Assembly: GCF_946887195.1 (NCBI RefSeq)
Contig: NZ_CAMPKE010000015.1
Location: 1 to 64,000, forward strand
Direction: 5' to 3'
DNA: 64,000 nucleotides
Source of the DNA: an uncultured Halomonas sp.
Lineage (GTDB): Bacteria > Pseudomonadota > Gammaproteobacteria > Pseudomonadales > Halomonadaceae
Shown: positions 27,805 to 37,162 of the stretch, in pieces
Numbering within the stretch: position 1 is the stretch's first letter
Layout of the letters: every line of letters starts with the position of its first letter
Made by a program: the position numbers and the translations under genes
The notes under the pieces: generated by a model
What the model was told of the DNA's origin: nothing
Database searches by the model: none
Seen by the model: only the letters and a program-made list of their open reading frames with translations

Positions 27805-30602
27805 CAGGCCTTCTCCTTGTTCTTGCTGGGTCGATGCCGGGTGGTCAGCTTGCCCAGGTTGGCGAGTATCATCAGCGTGGAGCCAACCACGGTCAGATAG
27901 ACACCCAGGTCGAACAGCATGGCGGTGGCCAGTTCGATGTCGCCGATCAGCGGAATGTGGAAATGGCCAAACGCCGATGTCAGGAAGGGATGGCCGAACA
28001 CCAGGCTGCCCAGCCCGGTCAGTGCGGCGACGCTGACGCCGGCCACGGCGATGGGCTGAAACCGAGACGACAGGCGCTGTTGGGTCCAGTCCACGCCACG
28101 CGCGATATAGATCAGCAGCAGTGCCGCAGCGGTTACCAGGCCGGCAATGAAACCGCCGCCAGGCGCATTGTGGCCGCGCAGAAAGATGAAGAACGAGACC
28201 AGCAGCGTCAGCGGCAATATCGTCTGAGCCACGGTGCCGAGAATGGCGGGGTGATGATCCAGCGTCCAGGGTCTGCCATCGACATCGCTGGATGGCATGA
28301 ATAGCCGCAAGCGGTTGAGTAGCTTGTAGATGCCGATGGCGGCGATGCACAGCACGCTGATTTCGCCGAGGGTATCGAAACCGCGGAAGTCGACTAGAAT
28401 CACGTTGACCACGTTATGGCCGCCACCGCCGGGCACGCTGTGCTCGAGATAGAAATCCGAGATCGTGTCCAGCGGCCGGGTTAGCACACCGTAATTGAGG
28501 CTGGCGACGATGCCCCCGAAGCCGGTCGCCAGCAACGCATCGCGTAGAATGCGTGGCGCACCGGATTCCTTGGGCGTTTTCTGTGGCAGGAAGAACAGCG
28601 CCAGCATCAGCAGAATCATCGTCACCACTTCTACCGCGAGCTGGGTCAGCGCCAAATCGGGTGCCGAGAACCGCGCGAAGGCCAGCGAGGTCATCAGGCC
28701 GACGATCGATAGCATGAGCAGCGATATCAGGCGACGGCGGTGCATGATCGCGGTGGCCAGGCCGGCGAACATGGTGATGAAGGCGCCGGCGACCAGCAGG
28801 CCATCGAGCGGTTGGTTGGCCAGCGGACCCTTCAAGGCCGAGGCTTGCATCAACGTGCTGCCGGCCACGCAGAGAATGGCGATGACCAGCCAGAACATGT
28901 AGCGCTGCAACGATCCGTTCTCGAGGCTGTCCATGCCGCGTTGCGCCGTGCGCACGCTGAGCTGAATGCCCATTTCGAACAAGAGCCGGGCATCGCGTGG
29001 GCGAAACTGACGCTGGAAGGCGAATACATGCTGGCGCTGCAGGTAGAGCAGCAGGCCACCGAGCAGCGCGATAACACTCATCAGCAGCGGCAGGTTGACG
29101 CCATGCCAGATCGCCAGATGCAGTTCGGGCGAGTCGCCGATAAGCGCCGCGCTGGCTGCCGCCTCGAGCAGCGCGGTCATGGTCAATGCCGGCAGCAGGC
29201 CGACGATCACGCAGATCGCCGTCAATAGCACGACCGGTGCGAGCATCAGACGCGGTGGCTCGTGTGGGGTCCTGGGCAAGTCGCGCGCGGGGCCGTCGAA
29301 GAACACGTTGCGAACCAGGCGGATGGAGTACGCCACCGATAGCAGGCTGCCCACCGTCGCCAGCGCCGGAATCAGCCACGACAACCCCCCAAGCAGCGGT
29401 GTCTGTAGCGACTCGGAGAGCATCATCTCCTTGGAGAGAAAGCCGTTGAACAGCGGCACGCCGGCCATCGCCGCGCCAGCCAGCACCGCCATGGTGGTGG
29501 TCAGCGGCATGAAGCGCCACAGCCCCTTGAGCTTGCGGATATCGCGGGTGCCGCACTCATGGTCGACGATGCCAGCAGTCATGAACAGAGCCGCCTTGAA
29601 ACAGGCATGGTTGACGATATGAAACAGCCCGGCGACCACCGCCAGGCGGCTATCGAGACCGAACAGCAGCGTGATGATGCCCAGGTGACTGATGGTGGAG
29701 AACGCCAATACGGCCTTCAGATCATGCTTCAGCAGCGCGAAATAGGCGCCATACAATAGCGTGATCAGGCCGGTGATACCGACCAGGTAGAGCCACGCCT
29801 CGCTGCCCGCGAGAGCCGGATGCATGCGCGCCAGCAGGAAGACGCCGGCCTTGACCATGGTCGCTGAGTGCAGGAATGCCGAAACCGGTGTCGGTGCGGC
29901 CATGGCATGGGGCAGCCAGAACTGGAAAGGCACCTGCGCCGATTTGGTGAACGCGCCCAGCAGTACCAGGATCAGGGCCGGCAGGTAACGTGAATCCTGT
30001 TGGATCAGTTCACGGCTATCGAGCACGACCTGCATGTCGTAGCTGCCGACGATCTGGCCAATCAACAGCAGCCCGGCGAGCAGCGCCAGCCCGCCGGCGC
30101 CAGTCACCGTCAGCGCCATGCGCGCGCCCTTGCGAGCCTCGCTCTGCTGATACCAGTAGCCGATCAGCAGAAAGGACGACAGGCTGGTGAGTTCCCAGAA
30201 TACCCACAGCAACAGCAGGTTATCGGCCATCACGATGCCGAGCATGGCGGTCATGAACAGCATCAGGAAGGCGTAGAAGCGCGGCATGTCGTCGCCGTCC
30301 GCCAGATAGAAACGGGTATACCCAATGATCAGCAGCCCTATACCCAGGATCAGCAGTACGAACAGCAGGGACAGGCCATCGAGGCGCATGGCGAGCTCCA
30401 GGCCGAGCGCGGGGATCCAGTCAACCGCCACGCGCGGAATCTCGCCATCGAGTACCTGGCCCGCATGCAGCAGGGCGATCGCGAGCGCGATAGCCGGCGC
30501 CACGGCGGTCATGATGGCGCAGGTATTGCGCCGTTCGTTGGAGCCCATGAGAGGCACGAGACTGCCGAGCAGCGGCAGTAGCACGATCAGTAGCAGGGAC
30601 AT
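27804..30602 (-). CDS. mnhA: Na+/H+ antiporter subunit A/B fusion (MrpAB/MnhA)
   Basis: A 932-aa first subunit. The N-terminal NuoL-like part carries [42 protein letters not shown] and [18 protein letters not shown]; a C-terminal MrpB-like domain carries [16 protein letters not shown]. No separate mnhB exists, so A and B are fused, as in the six-gene (group 2) Mrp operons. The complex exports Na+, Li+ or K+ in exchange for H+ and supports growth at high salt and alkaline pH. The ribosome site is weak; the promoter lies within 30603-31171. Confidence 0.93.
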   Translation of the reverse strand: MSLLLIVLLPLLGSLVPLMGSNERRNTCAIMTAVAPAIALAIALLHAGQVLDGEIPRVAVDWIPALGLELAMRLDGLSLLFVLLILGIGLLIIGYTRFYLADGDDMPRFYAFLMLFMTAMLGIVMADNLLLLWVFWELTSLSSFLLIGYWYQQSEARKGARMALTVTGAGGLALLAGLLLIGQIVGSYDMQVVLDSRELIQQDSRYLPALILVLLGAFTKSAQVPFQFWLPHAMAAPTPVSAFLHSATMVKAGVFLLARMHPALAGSEAWLYLVGITGLITLLYGAYFALLKHDLKAVLAFSTISHLGIITLLFGLDSRLAVVAGLFHIVNHACFKAALFMTAGIVDHECGTRDIRKLKGLWRFMPLTTTMAVLAGAAMAGVPLFNGFLSKEMMLSESLQTPLLGGLSWLIPALATVGSLLSVAYSIRLVRNVFFDGPARDLPRTPHEPPRLMLAPVVLLTAICVIVGLLPALTMTALLEAAASAALIGDSPELHLAIWHGVNLPLLMSVIALLGGLLLYLQRQHVFAFQRQFRPRDARLLFEMGIQLSVRTAQRGMDSLENGSLQRYMFWLVIAILCVAGSTLMQASALKGPLANQPLDGLLVAGAFITMFAGLATAIMHRRRLISLLMLSIVGLMTSLAFARFSAPDLALTQLAVEVVTMILLMLALFFLPQKTPKESGAPRILRDALLATGFGGIVASLNYGVLTRPLDTISDFYLEHSVPGGGGHNVVNVILVDFRGFDTLGEISVLCIAAIGIYKLLNRLRLFMPSSDVDGRPWTLDHHPAILGTVAQTILPLTLLVSFFIFLRGHNAPGGGFIAGLVTAAALLLIYIARGVDWTQQRLSSRFQPIAVAGVSVAALTGLGSLVFGHPFLTSAFGHFHIPLIGDIELATAMLFDLGVYLTVVGSTLMILANLGKLTTRHRPSKNKEKA

Positions 30603-31171
30603 TAACGGTTCGCTTTGTCGTTGGCGTTCTGGCGGATTCGACGCCGGCGGCGTGCGTCAACAAATCCTGAATTCAATGAACAGATGCAGCCGTTACGTTA
30701 ACGACCATCAAGCGCGATAGTGGGGCGGGTCGGTCAGAAAGGGGATCCTGACGGCGTGGGGAGCCAGTATCCAAGCGGGTGTGTGATCGATGAGATCGGC
30801 TGTTGGCGCGTCGACAAGGTGGTTCGCACAATGCCGTCTGCGTGTATCGAGACCCATCATGGTGTTCTACCTCCCTTTGGCTTCTCGGCGCGCCTGGCGA
30901 TTCGTTGTGTAATAAATTGAAATCGCTACCAAAAAAGACAATATGAACGCCGCCGCTTCGAAGTCGGTCTTCGACTCTACCATGGCCCCTGCCCCCTCGC
31001 TAGCGCAAGGTTCTGGTGAAAAAGCCGGTCCCGTGTGAAGGCATGGCGATACCGATATTCATTATCACGCGCCGGGTATGACGTAATTATCCCAGTTTTG
31101 CATCCGGGGGTAGGCGAGGGCGCTGGGTTGCGCCAAGATGATGCGGTTTTTCGTCTTTACCAGGATCCGCC
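30603..31171. other. long intergenic region between mnhA and transglycosylase gene
   Basis: About 570 nt without a convincing gene; short open frames here have no ribosome site and poor codon use. It must hold the mnhA promoter (minus strand). A short inverted repeat CGTTA-CGT-TAACG lies about 90 nt upstream of mnhA, and a TCGAAG/CTTCGA hairpin lies near 30958-30974. Nothing more can be assigned. Confidence 0.4.
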
Positions 31172-32446
31172 ATGTGCCGTCATGTTTGTCTCGCGTCACT
31201 GTTCATCGCCGCCTCTCTGCTGCCGCTGAGCGGCTGCCAATCCACGGCCAGCGCTACCACCGACCAGGCCTCCAGCGCCAATACATCGAGCGCCAGTTCG
31301 GCATCTCCAGCCGTTACACCGGCAGCGCTAACGCAGGATTTTGCCGCCTGGGTCGCCGATTTTCGTCGTCAGGCGAAAAGTGAGGGCATCGATGCCGAAA
31401 CACTGGCTGCGGCCTTCGATTCGGTGCGTTACCTGCCGCGGATCATCGAGCTCGATCGCTCGCAACCCGAGTTCACTCGCCAGGTCTGGGACTATCTCGA
31501 CAGCGCCGTGTCCGAGGCGCGGATCAGCCAGGGGCGCGCCAAGCTGACCGAGCAGCGCGAGGCGATCGAGGCCGCCAGCGAGCGCTACGGCGTGCCTGCC
31601 GAGATCCTGGTCGCGATCTGGGGTATCGAAAGCAACTACGGCGGCAATTTCGGCAGCTTCTCGACCATCGATGCCTTGGCCACGTTGGGTTACGACGGGC
31701 GCCGCCCGGATTTCGCGCGCAGTCAGTTGATGGCCGCGCTGCGCATTCTCGAGCGTGGCGATATCAGCCGTGAGCGCATGCGTGGCTCATGGGCCGGCGC
31801 GATGGGCCACACCCAGTTCATTCCGACCAGTTTCGAGGCCTACGCGCGCGATGCCGATGGCGACGGGCGTCGCGATATCTGGGGCAGCATCGCCGACGTG
31901 ATGGCCTCGACCGCCTACTATCTCGACGAATCCGGCTGGCAGCGCGGTAAGCCGTGGGGCGTGGAAGTACGCCTGCCGGCGGATTTCCATTACGCACAGA
32001 CCGAACTCTCGACGCGAAATTCCAGCCAGGCGTGGGCGGCGCAGGGGGTTGAGCCGGTGCGCGGCGACGGCTTGCCCGATTTCTCGCAAGCTTCGGTGAT
32101 TGCGCCGGCGGGGGCCAATGGCCCGGCGTTTCTGGTCGGCCACAACTTCCGCGTGATCATGCGCTACAACGCCTCGACCAGCTACGCGCTGGCGGTCGGG
32201 CTGTTGTCGGACCGGCTTTCCGGCCAGCCGGGCGTGGTCGCTGAGTGGCCACGCGATGAGCCGGCGCTATCACGCAGCCAAGTGAAGCAGTTGCAGACGC
32301 AACTCAATGCGCATGGCTTCGAGGTGGGCGTGCCGGATGGCATCATCGGCCCCAACACGCGGCGCGGGTTGCGCGAATATCAGCGTAGCATCGGCGAGAT
32401 TCCCGATGGCTTCGCCACGCTGGATCTGCTGCGCCAGCTACGCTAG
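31172..32446 (+). CDS. lytic murein transglycosylase (MltB family) lipoprotein
   Basis: Cleaves the MurNAc-GlcNAc bond of peptidoglycan with formation of 1,6-anhydroMurNAc, in the periplasm. It has 424 aa. A lipoprotein signal ends with lipobox LSGC (C22); a serine/alanine/threonine-rich linker follows. The catalytic MltB-type domain has the glutamate in IWGIESNYGGNFG and GAMGHTQFIPTSFEAYA. A C-terminal peptidoglycan-binding domain starts at LSRSQVKQLQTQLNAHGFEVG. The last 13-odd codons are part of a 29-bp repeat that recurs 662 bp downstream past brnTA. Confidence 0.93.
   Translation: MCRHVCLASLFIAASLLPLSGCQSTASATTDQASSANTSSASSASPAVTPAALTQDFAAWVADFRRQAKSEGIDAETLAAAFDSVRYLPRIIELDRSQPEFTRQVWDYLDSAVSEARISQGRAKLTEQREAIEAASERYGVPAEILVAIWGIESNYGGNFGSFSTIDALATLGYDGRRPDFARSQLMAALRILERGDISRERMRGSWAGAMGHTQFIPTSFEAYARDADGDGRRDIWGSIADVMASTAYYLDESGWQRGKPWGVEVRLPADFHYAQTELSTRNSSQAWAAQGVEPVRGDGLPDFSQASVIAPAGANGPAFLVGHNFRVIMRYNASTSYALAVGLLSDRLSGQPGVVAEWPRDEPALSRSQVKQLQTQLNAHGFEVGVPDGIIGPNTRRGLREYQRSIGEIPDGFATLDLLRQLR
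32403..32431 (+). repeat. left copy of 29-bp direct repeat flanking brnTA
   Basis: Identical to 33065-33093. This copy is inside the 3' end of the transglycosylase gene (encodes DGFATLDLL). It probably marks the left boundary of an inserted cassette. Confidence 0.85.
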
Positions 32447-32533
32447 CCAGAGCCTCGCCTCGATATGCCTGGAGTAGCTTGCCGAGTAGTGTGAACTATT
32501 CGGCCCTTCTTTTTGTCTGTACAATTAAAGCTC

Positions 32534-32809
32534 ATGAAAATTGACTTCGACCCCAACAAGAGCGATTGGAACGAACGCGAGCGGGACCTGCCTTTTACGG
32601 CGGTCGAGCGCTTCGACTGGGAAGGGGCGGTGTTCGCTGAAGACAATCGCTTCGATTATCCCGAGCGCCGCTTCATCGGCATGGGGATGATCGGCCAGCG
32701 TATTCATGTGGTCTGTTTCACGCCGATTGAAGGAGGAGTCAGGGTCATCAGCTTGCGTAAGGCCAATGTACGAGAGGTAAAGCGCTATGAAAAAGCGACT
32801 CACGGATAA
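32534..32809 (+). CDS. brnT: BrnT family toxin
   Basis: A 91-aa ribonuclease toxin of the type II BrnT/BrnA system, with a RelE-like fold that inhibits translation by RNA cleavage. Family features: MKIDFDPNKSDWNERER, FDWEGAVFAEDNRFDYPERRF and VVCFTPIEGGVRVISLRKAN, ending REVKRYEK. The ATG at 32534 matches the family start; a TACAAT -10 (32520-32525) lies 9 nt upstream, so the transcript may be nearly leaderless. It overlaps brnA by 23 nt. The pair sits in a short insert at the 3' end of the transglycosylase gene. Confidence 0.92.
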   Translation: MKIDFDPNKSDWNERERDLPFTAVERFDWEGAVFAEDNRFDYPERRFIGMGMIGQRIHVVCFTPIEGGVRVISLRKANVREVKRYEKATHG

Positions 32810-33050
32810 AGACGGTGAAGTGCGGGAGTTGACCGACGCGGATGTGAAGCGCATGCGTCCTATCTCCGAGGTGCTACCCAAGGAGCTACAGCGCACGATC
32901 GGTCAGCGCGGCCAGCAGCGTGCCCCCACTAAGGTAAAAACGACCATGCGGCTATCGCCTGAAGTCGTGGACCACTTCAAGGAGCAAGGCGCCGGCTGGC
33001 AAACTCGTATGGACCAGGCGCTCAAGCAGTACATTCGAGAGCACGGTTAG
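32787..33050 (+). CDS. brnA: BrnA family antitoxin
   Basis: An 87-aa antitoxin. The N-terminal part binds the toxin; RMRPISEVLPKELQRTIG is a typical BrnA segment. The C-terminal ribbon-helix-helix (KVKTTMRLSPEVVDHFKEQG, WQTRMDQALKQYI) binds the operator, so the system should autorepress. The start is inside brnT with AGAGG upstream. The toxin-first order is normal for BrnTA. Confidence 0.93.
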   Translation: MKKRLTDKDGEVRELTDADVKRMRPISEVLPKELQRTIGQRGQQRAPTKVKTTMRLSPEVVDHFKEQGAGWQTRMDQALKQYIREHG

Positions 33051-33064
33051 GCTATCGCCCCCGA

Positions 33065-33114
33065 CCGATGGCTTCGCCACGCTGGATCTGCTGGAGAGGC
33101 TGAAGAACGGCTAG
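33065..33114 (+). pseudogene. orphan 3' end of a transglycosylase gene (right copy of 29-bp repeat)
   Basis: 33065-33093 repeats 32403-32431 exactly. In frame it continues DGFATLDLLERLKNG to a TAG at 33112-33114, an alternative peptidoglycan-binding-domain ending. There is no start codon or upstream coding sequence. It reads as the original 3' end of the transglycosylase gene, displaced when the brnTA cassette inserted and supplied a new ending. Confidence 0.75.
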
Positions 33115-33116
33115 GC

Positions 33117-33830
33117 TTAGAACAACCGCGCAAGCAGGGCAGTAACGGCGGTCTCGACGCGCAGTATGCGCTCGCCGAGATGGATACCCTCGCAGCCGGC
33201 ACCGAGCAGGCACTCCACCTCGAAGGGAATGAAGCCGCCCTCGGGGCCGATCAGCAGTACGGTCTCGTCACTGATGCCGCGCGGACAGGCCGTCGGCATG
33301 CCGGGGTGCGCCAGCAGGCCGCGCCGCCCAGCCAGCAATCCGGGCAGGCGATCCTCGACGAACGGCTTGAAGCGTGTTTCGAAGTTCACTTCCGGCAGCC
33401 GCGTGTCGCGAGCCTGCTCCAGCCCCAGAATCAAGTGTTCGCGAATCTTGTCGGCGCCAAGCTCGGGCGATTGCCAGTAGCTTTTCTCCACGCGGCGGGT
33501 GTGCAGCAGGGTGATGCGTTTGACGCCCAGCGCGGTGACGTGCTCCAGCGAGCGCGCCAGCATGCGCGGACGTGGCAGGGCCAGCACCAGATGCACCGGC
33601 AGAGCCGGTGGTGGCGGCTGGTCGAGGCGCTCGATGGCGAAACAGGCCTCGGTTTCATCGAAACGCAGCAGCCGACCGCGCCCCATCGCGCCATCGAGAA
33701 TGCCCAGCGTCAATTCATCGCCGGGTGCGGCGCGGTGCACCTCGCGCAGATGGCGCAGCCGGCGCGAGTCCCTCACTCGGGCATGGCCATCGGCGTCGAG
33801 CTCGCTAGGGTCGAGCAGAATCAGATTCAT
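33117..33830 (-). CDS. rsmE: 16S rRNA (uracil(1498)-N3)-methyltransferase
   Basis: A SPOUT-class enzyme methylating U1498 of 16S rRNA. It has 237 aa: a PUA-like N-terminal domain (RLRHLREVHRAAPGDELTLG), then the knot domain with LVLALPRPRMLARSLEHVTALG, RRVEKSYWQSPEL and IGPEGGFIPFEVECL...LGERILRVETA. The ATG at 33830 has GGAG upstream and starts at the family-typical position. It converges on the pseudogene tail, with stop codons 3 nt apart. Confidence 0.93.
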   Translation of the reverse strand: MNLILLDPSELDADGHARVRDSRRLRHLREVHRAAPGDELTLGILDGAMGRGRLLRFDETEACFAIERLDQPPPPALPVHLVLALPRPRMLARSLEHVTALGVKRITLLHTRRVEKSYWQSPELGADKIREHLILGLEQARDTRLPEVNFETRFKPFVEDRLPGLLAGRRGLLAHPGMPTACPRGISDETVLLIGPEGGFIPFEVECLLGAGCEGIHLGERILRVETAVTALLARLF

Positions 33831-33883
33831 GGCGTCTCCATCGTGCGCGACGATTCTAGCCGATGCGCTGTCGGGTAACACGC

Positions 33884-33905
33884 TGCAAGCGACATGCCGC
33901 TTGCA
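33884..33905. promoter_or_regulatory. inverted repeat upstream of phaR (possible PhaR operator)
   Basis: TGCAAGCG-ACATGC-CGCTTGCA, perfect 8-bp arms, 21 nt before phaR and between it and divergent rsmE. PhaR proteins of other bacteria bind TGC/GCA-rich palindromic sites and autoregulate. The match to that rule is suggestive only. Confidence 0.4.
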
Positions 33906-33926
33906 TGCCGGGTGGTGCGATGCACA

Positions 33927-34412
33927 ATGAAGGATGACGATAAGAAGAGGAACAGCGCCGTGCGCGTGATACGCAAATATGCCAATCGCCGACTCTACGA
34001 TACCCAGCAGAGTCGCTACGTGACTCTCGAGGATTTACGCAGCCTGATTCTCGATGAAGAGCCGTTTCGTGTCGAGGATGCCAAGAGCGGCGAGGATCTG
34101 ACCCGTACCATTTTGTTGTCGATCATCATCGAGCAGGAGCAGGCCGATGGCGACGCCGAGGTGTTCTCCAACGATCTGCTCGAGCAACTGATCCGCGTCT
34201 ACGCCATGTCGCAGCCATTGCCGCTGGCGCGCTACCTGGAGCAGGGCACGCAACTGATGCTCGAACAGCAAAAACATCTACAGGACCAATGGCAGCAGGC
34301 GATGCGCCACTCGCCGGTGGAACTGATGCGCGAGATGGCCGAAGAGAACATGCGTTTCTGGCAGCGCACCATGGCTCAACCCGGCAACGCCAGGAAGGAC
34401 GACGACAAATAG
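33927..34412 (+). CDS. phaR: polyhydroxyalkanoate synthesis repressor PhaR
   Basis: A 161-aa DNA-binding repressor that controls phasin and PHA synthesis genes and binds PHA granules. The N-terminal PHB/PHA accumulation-regulator domain has VRVIRKYANRRLYDTQQSRY and VTLEDLRSLILDEEPFRV. A C-terminal glutamine/glutamate-rich region follows (QQKHLQDQWQQAM). It suggests that the organism stores polyhydroxyalkanoate, as many Halomonas do; no PHA synthase gene is in this window. The start is the ATG at 33927 with a weak ribosome site. Confidence 0.88.
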   Translation: MKDDDKKRNSAVRVIRKYANRRLYDTQQSRYVTLEDLRSLILDEEPFRVEDAKSGEDLTRTILLSIIIEQEQADGDAEVFSNDLLEQLIRVYAMSQPLPLARYLEQGTQLMLEQQKHLQDQWQQAMRHSPVELMREMAEENMRFWQRTMAQPGNARKDDDK

Positions 34413-34500
34413 CCATAGTCTGCGAGCTATGAGCCAAGCGGCAAGGCGCGCTTTCTGACATAATGCCGTGCATCGATCCATTACCGAGCAGGGTTTGCAG

Positions 34501-35787
34501 ATGAAGGTTCTGATCATCGGCGGCGGCGGCCGTGAACATGCGCTGGCCTGGAAAGCGGCCCAGTCACCCGGGGTGGAGAGCGTATTCGTCGCACCCGGCA
34601 ATGCCGGCACCGCACGCGAACCCAAGCTGACCAATATCAATATCGCCGCCGACGACCTCGCCGGGCTCGAAGCCTTCGCGCATGGCAACGCCGTCGCCTT
34701 GACCATCGTCGGTCCCGAGGCGCCGCTGGTGGCCGGTGTGGTCGATCGTTTTCGCGCCGCGGGGCTGGCGATCTTCGGACCCACCCAGGCCGCGGCCCAG
34801 CTCGAGGGCTCGAAGTCGTTCACCAAGGACTTTCTCGCCCGCCATGCGATTCCGAGCGCCGCTTACGCGACGTTCACCGAGGTGGCTCCGGCGCTTGCCT
34901 ATCTGGCCGAGAAGGGCGCGCCGATCGTCATCAAGGCCGATGGCCTGGCCGCCGGCAAGGGCGTGATCGTGGCCATGACCCCGGCCGAGGCCGAGGCGGC
35001 GGTACGCGACATGCTCGAGGCCAATAGCTTCGGCGATGCCGGTGCGCGCGTGGTGATCGAAGAGTTTCTCGATGGCGAGGAGGCCAGCTTCATCGTCATG
35101 GTCGATGGCGAGCATGTACTGCCGATGGCCACCAGTCAGGATCATAAGCGCGCCTTCGATGGCGATACCGGCCCCAATACCGGCGGGATGGGTGCTTATT
35201 CACCCGCGCCGGTGGTGACCGACGCCGTCTATCAGCGCATTCTCGACGAAGTGATCGTGCCCACCGTCAGGGGCATGGCCGACGAAGGTCACCCTTACAG
35301 CGGCTTTTTATATGCCGGGCTGATGATCGATGCGAACGGCGCGCCCCGGGTCATCGAATACAACTGCCGCTTCGGCGATCCCGAGACGCAGCCGATCCTG
35401 ATGCGCCTGAAGAGCGATCTGGTCGAGCTGTGCCTGGCCGGCGCCGAGAGCCGGCTCGGCGAGCAGACCTGCGAGTGGGACGCGCGCGCTGCGGTTGGCG
35501 TGGTGATGGCCGCGGGCGGATACCCTGGCAGCTATCGCAAGGGCGATGCGATCGGCGGGCTGGAAGACGCCGAGAGCGACGGCTGCAAGGTGTTTCACGC
35601 CGGCACCGCACAAGACGACCAAGGTCGGGTCGTCACCAGCGGTGGGCGCGTGCTATGTGTGACCGCCTTGGGTGAATCCGTCTCCCAGGCCCGCGACCGC
35701 GCCTACCAGGGCGTCGCGGCAATCCATTGGGAAGATGCCCTCTATCGTCGCGATATCGCGCATCGCGCCATCGCCCGCGAATCCTGA
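34501..35787 (+). CDS. purD: phosphoribosylamine-glycine ligase
   Basis: Second step of purine synthesis: ATP-dependent ligation of glycine to phosphoribosylamine. It has 428 aa. MKVLIIGGGGREHALAWK begins the GARS N-domain. The ATP-grasp core has KADGLAAGKGV and NTGGMGAYSPAPV, and ends with VIEYNCRFGDPETQ. The ATG at 34501 follows AGGG and begins exactly at the family start. A CATAAT -10-like element lies at 34459. It is separate from purH in this window. Confidence 0.96.
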   Translation: MKVLIIGGGGREHALAWKAAQSPGVESVFVAPGNAGTAREPKLTNINIAADDLAGLEAFAHGNAVALTIVGPEAPLVAGVVDRFRAAGLAIFGPTQAAAQLEGSKSFTKDFLARHAIPSAAYATFTEVAPALAYLAEKGAPIVIKADGLAAGKGVIVAMTPAEAEAAVRDMLEANSFGDAGARVVIEEFLDGEEASFIVMVDGEHVLPMATSQDHKRAFDGDTGPNTGGMGAYSPAPVVTDAVYQRILDEVIVPTVRGMADEGHPYSGFLYAGLMIDANGAPRVIEYNCRFGDPETQPILMRLKSDLVELCLAGAESRLGEQTCEWDARAAVGVVMAAGGYPGSYRKGDAIGGLEDAESDGCKVFHAGTAQDDQGRVVTSGGRVLCVTALGESVSQARDRAYQGVAAIHWEDALYRRDIAHRAIARES

Positions 35788-35822
35788 TCCCGCGTGGCGT
35801 TCGTCACTGACAAGGAGCCGTT

Positions 35823-36266
35823 ATGGAACGCGTCCAGCTCGAGTTTCCCGCTGCGGACATCGTGCATCGCCATGCCTTGACGGTGCGCATCGGTGACATG
35901 AACTACGGTCGTCATCTTGGCCACGATGCGGTGATCACGTTGTTGCATGAGGCCCGCGCGCAGGCGTTCGTCGCACTCGGGTTCCGCGAGTGGGACATCG
36001 CCGGACACCCCACCGTGGTCGCCGACCTGGCGGTACAGTATCGCGCCGAGGCCAAGTGGCCCGACGCCCTGGAAATACACACCGCGATCCCCGAGCCGCA
36101 GGGCCGTGGCTTCGCGGTATACCAGCGCCTGGTGCGCCCGGCCGATGAGCGTATCGTGGCCGTAGCCCGTCTCGGCATGGTGCTGCTCGATGCCCAGACC
36201 GGCAAGCCGGCGAGCATGCCGACGGCATTCGCCGCCGCGTTGGCCTGGTCGCGGAGTACCGACTGA
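35823..36266 (+). CDS. acyl-CoA thioesterase-like hotdog protein
   Basis: A 147-aa hotdog-fold protein of the 4-hydroxybenzoyl-CoA thioesterase group (VRIGDMNYGRHLGHDAVITLLHEARAQAF; the aspartate or asparagine near DMNYGRH is catalytic in relatives). The substrate is unknown. AAGGAG precedes the ATG. It overlaps prkB by 1 nt (TGATG), so the two are co-translated, though no functional link to phosphoribulokinase is known to me. Confidence 0.75.
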   Translation: MERVQLEFPAADIVHRHALTVRIGDMNYGRHLGHDAVITLLHEARAQAFVALGFREWDIAGHPTVVADLAVQYRAEAKWPDALEIHTAIPEPQGRGFAVYQRLVRPADERIVAVARLGMVLLDAQTGKPASMPTAFAAALAWSRSTD

Positions 36267-37138
36267 TGTCGCGGGAATATCCAGTCGTCGCCGTGACCGG
36301 CTCGTCGGGTGCCGGAACCACCACGGTGCGGCGGACGTTCGAGCGCATGTTCGCGCGTGAGGACGTGCATGCCGCCTTCGTCGATGGCGACGCCTTCCAC
36401 CGCTATACCAAGGAGGAGTTGACGCGCATCTTCCGCGAGGAGCCCGACCGCAAGGACGAACTCTCGCATTTCGCCGTCGAGGCCAACCTGCTCGACCGTC
36501 TCGAAGCGCTGTTTCTCGAATATGGCGAGCATGGTACGGGCACCTACCGCCACTACATCCATGCCGAAGACAAGCGCATGATCGAGGCCGGCTGCCAGGT
36601 CGGCACCTTCACCGAATGGCAGGCGTTGCCACAGGGCACCGATCTGCTGTTCTACGAGGGGCTGCACGGTGGTTTGGTCACCAATGATTACGATATTGCC
36701 CGACATGTCGATCTATTGGTCGGCGTGGCACCGACCATGAACCTGGAGTGGATTCAGAAGATCGATCGCGACATCAAATTGCGCGGTTATTCGCAAGAAG
36801 CGGTGATCGACACCATTCTGGGCCGCATGCACGATTACGTGCGCTATATCCAGCCGCAATTCTCACGCACCCATATCAACTTTCAGCGTGTGCCGACGGT
36901 GGACACCTCCAACCCCTTCGAGGTCCAGGACATTCCTACCGACGCCGAATCCTTCGTTGTGATCCGTTTCCGCGACCCCTCGACGGTGGATTTCCCCTAC
37001 CTGCTGGCGATGATTCAGGATGCCTTCATGAGCCGACCGCACACGCTGGTCGTGCCGGGTTCGCGCCTATCGTTAGCGATGGAATTGATTCTCGCGCCGG
37101 TGGTGCGGCATTTGCTGAGCCAGCGACGTTTTCGTTAG
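36266..37138 (+). CDS. prkB: phosphoribulokinase-like protein (PrkB)
   Basis: 290 aa, closely similar in layout to E. coli PrkB (289 aa), a phosphoribulokinase/uridine-kinase-family P-loop protein whose role in non-autotrophs is not settled. The P-loop is GSSGAGTTT at 12-20, with DGDAFHRYTKEEL, EGLHGGL (catalytic region) and RDIKLRGYSQEAV following. No RuBisCO gene is in the window. It lies between the thioesterase and the LacI regulator, in the same direction. Confidence 0.88.
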   Translation: MSREYPVVAVTGSSGAGTTTVRRTFERMFAREDVHAAFVDGDAFHRYTKEELTRIFREEPDRKDELSHFAVEANLLDRLEALFLEYGEHGTGTYRHYIHAEDKRMIEAGCQVGTFTEWQALPQGTDLLFYEGLHGGLVTNDYDIARHVDLLVGVAPTMNLEWIQKIDRDIKLRGYSQEAVIDTILGRMHDYVRYIQPQFSRTHINFQRVPTVDTSNPFEVQDIPTDAESFVVIRFRDPSTVDFPYLLAMIQDAFMSRPHTLVVPGSRLSLAMELILAPVVRHLLSQRRFR

Positions 37139-37162
37139 GTCGTGGGCAATCATGAAGCCGCT

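Noticed and set aside
30720..30920. A 66-codon open frame in the mnhA-transglycosylase gap
   Set aside because: No ribosome site, no codon bias like its neighbours and no recognisable product.
36266..37138. PrkB as evidence of Calvin-cycle autotrophy
   Set aside because: No RuBisCO or other Calvin-cycle gene is present, and this phosphoribulokinase-like type is common in heterotrophs such as E. coli.
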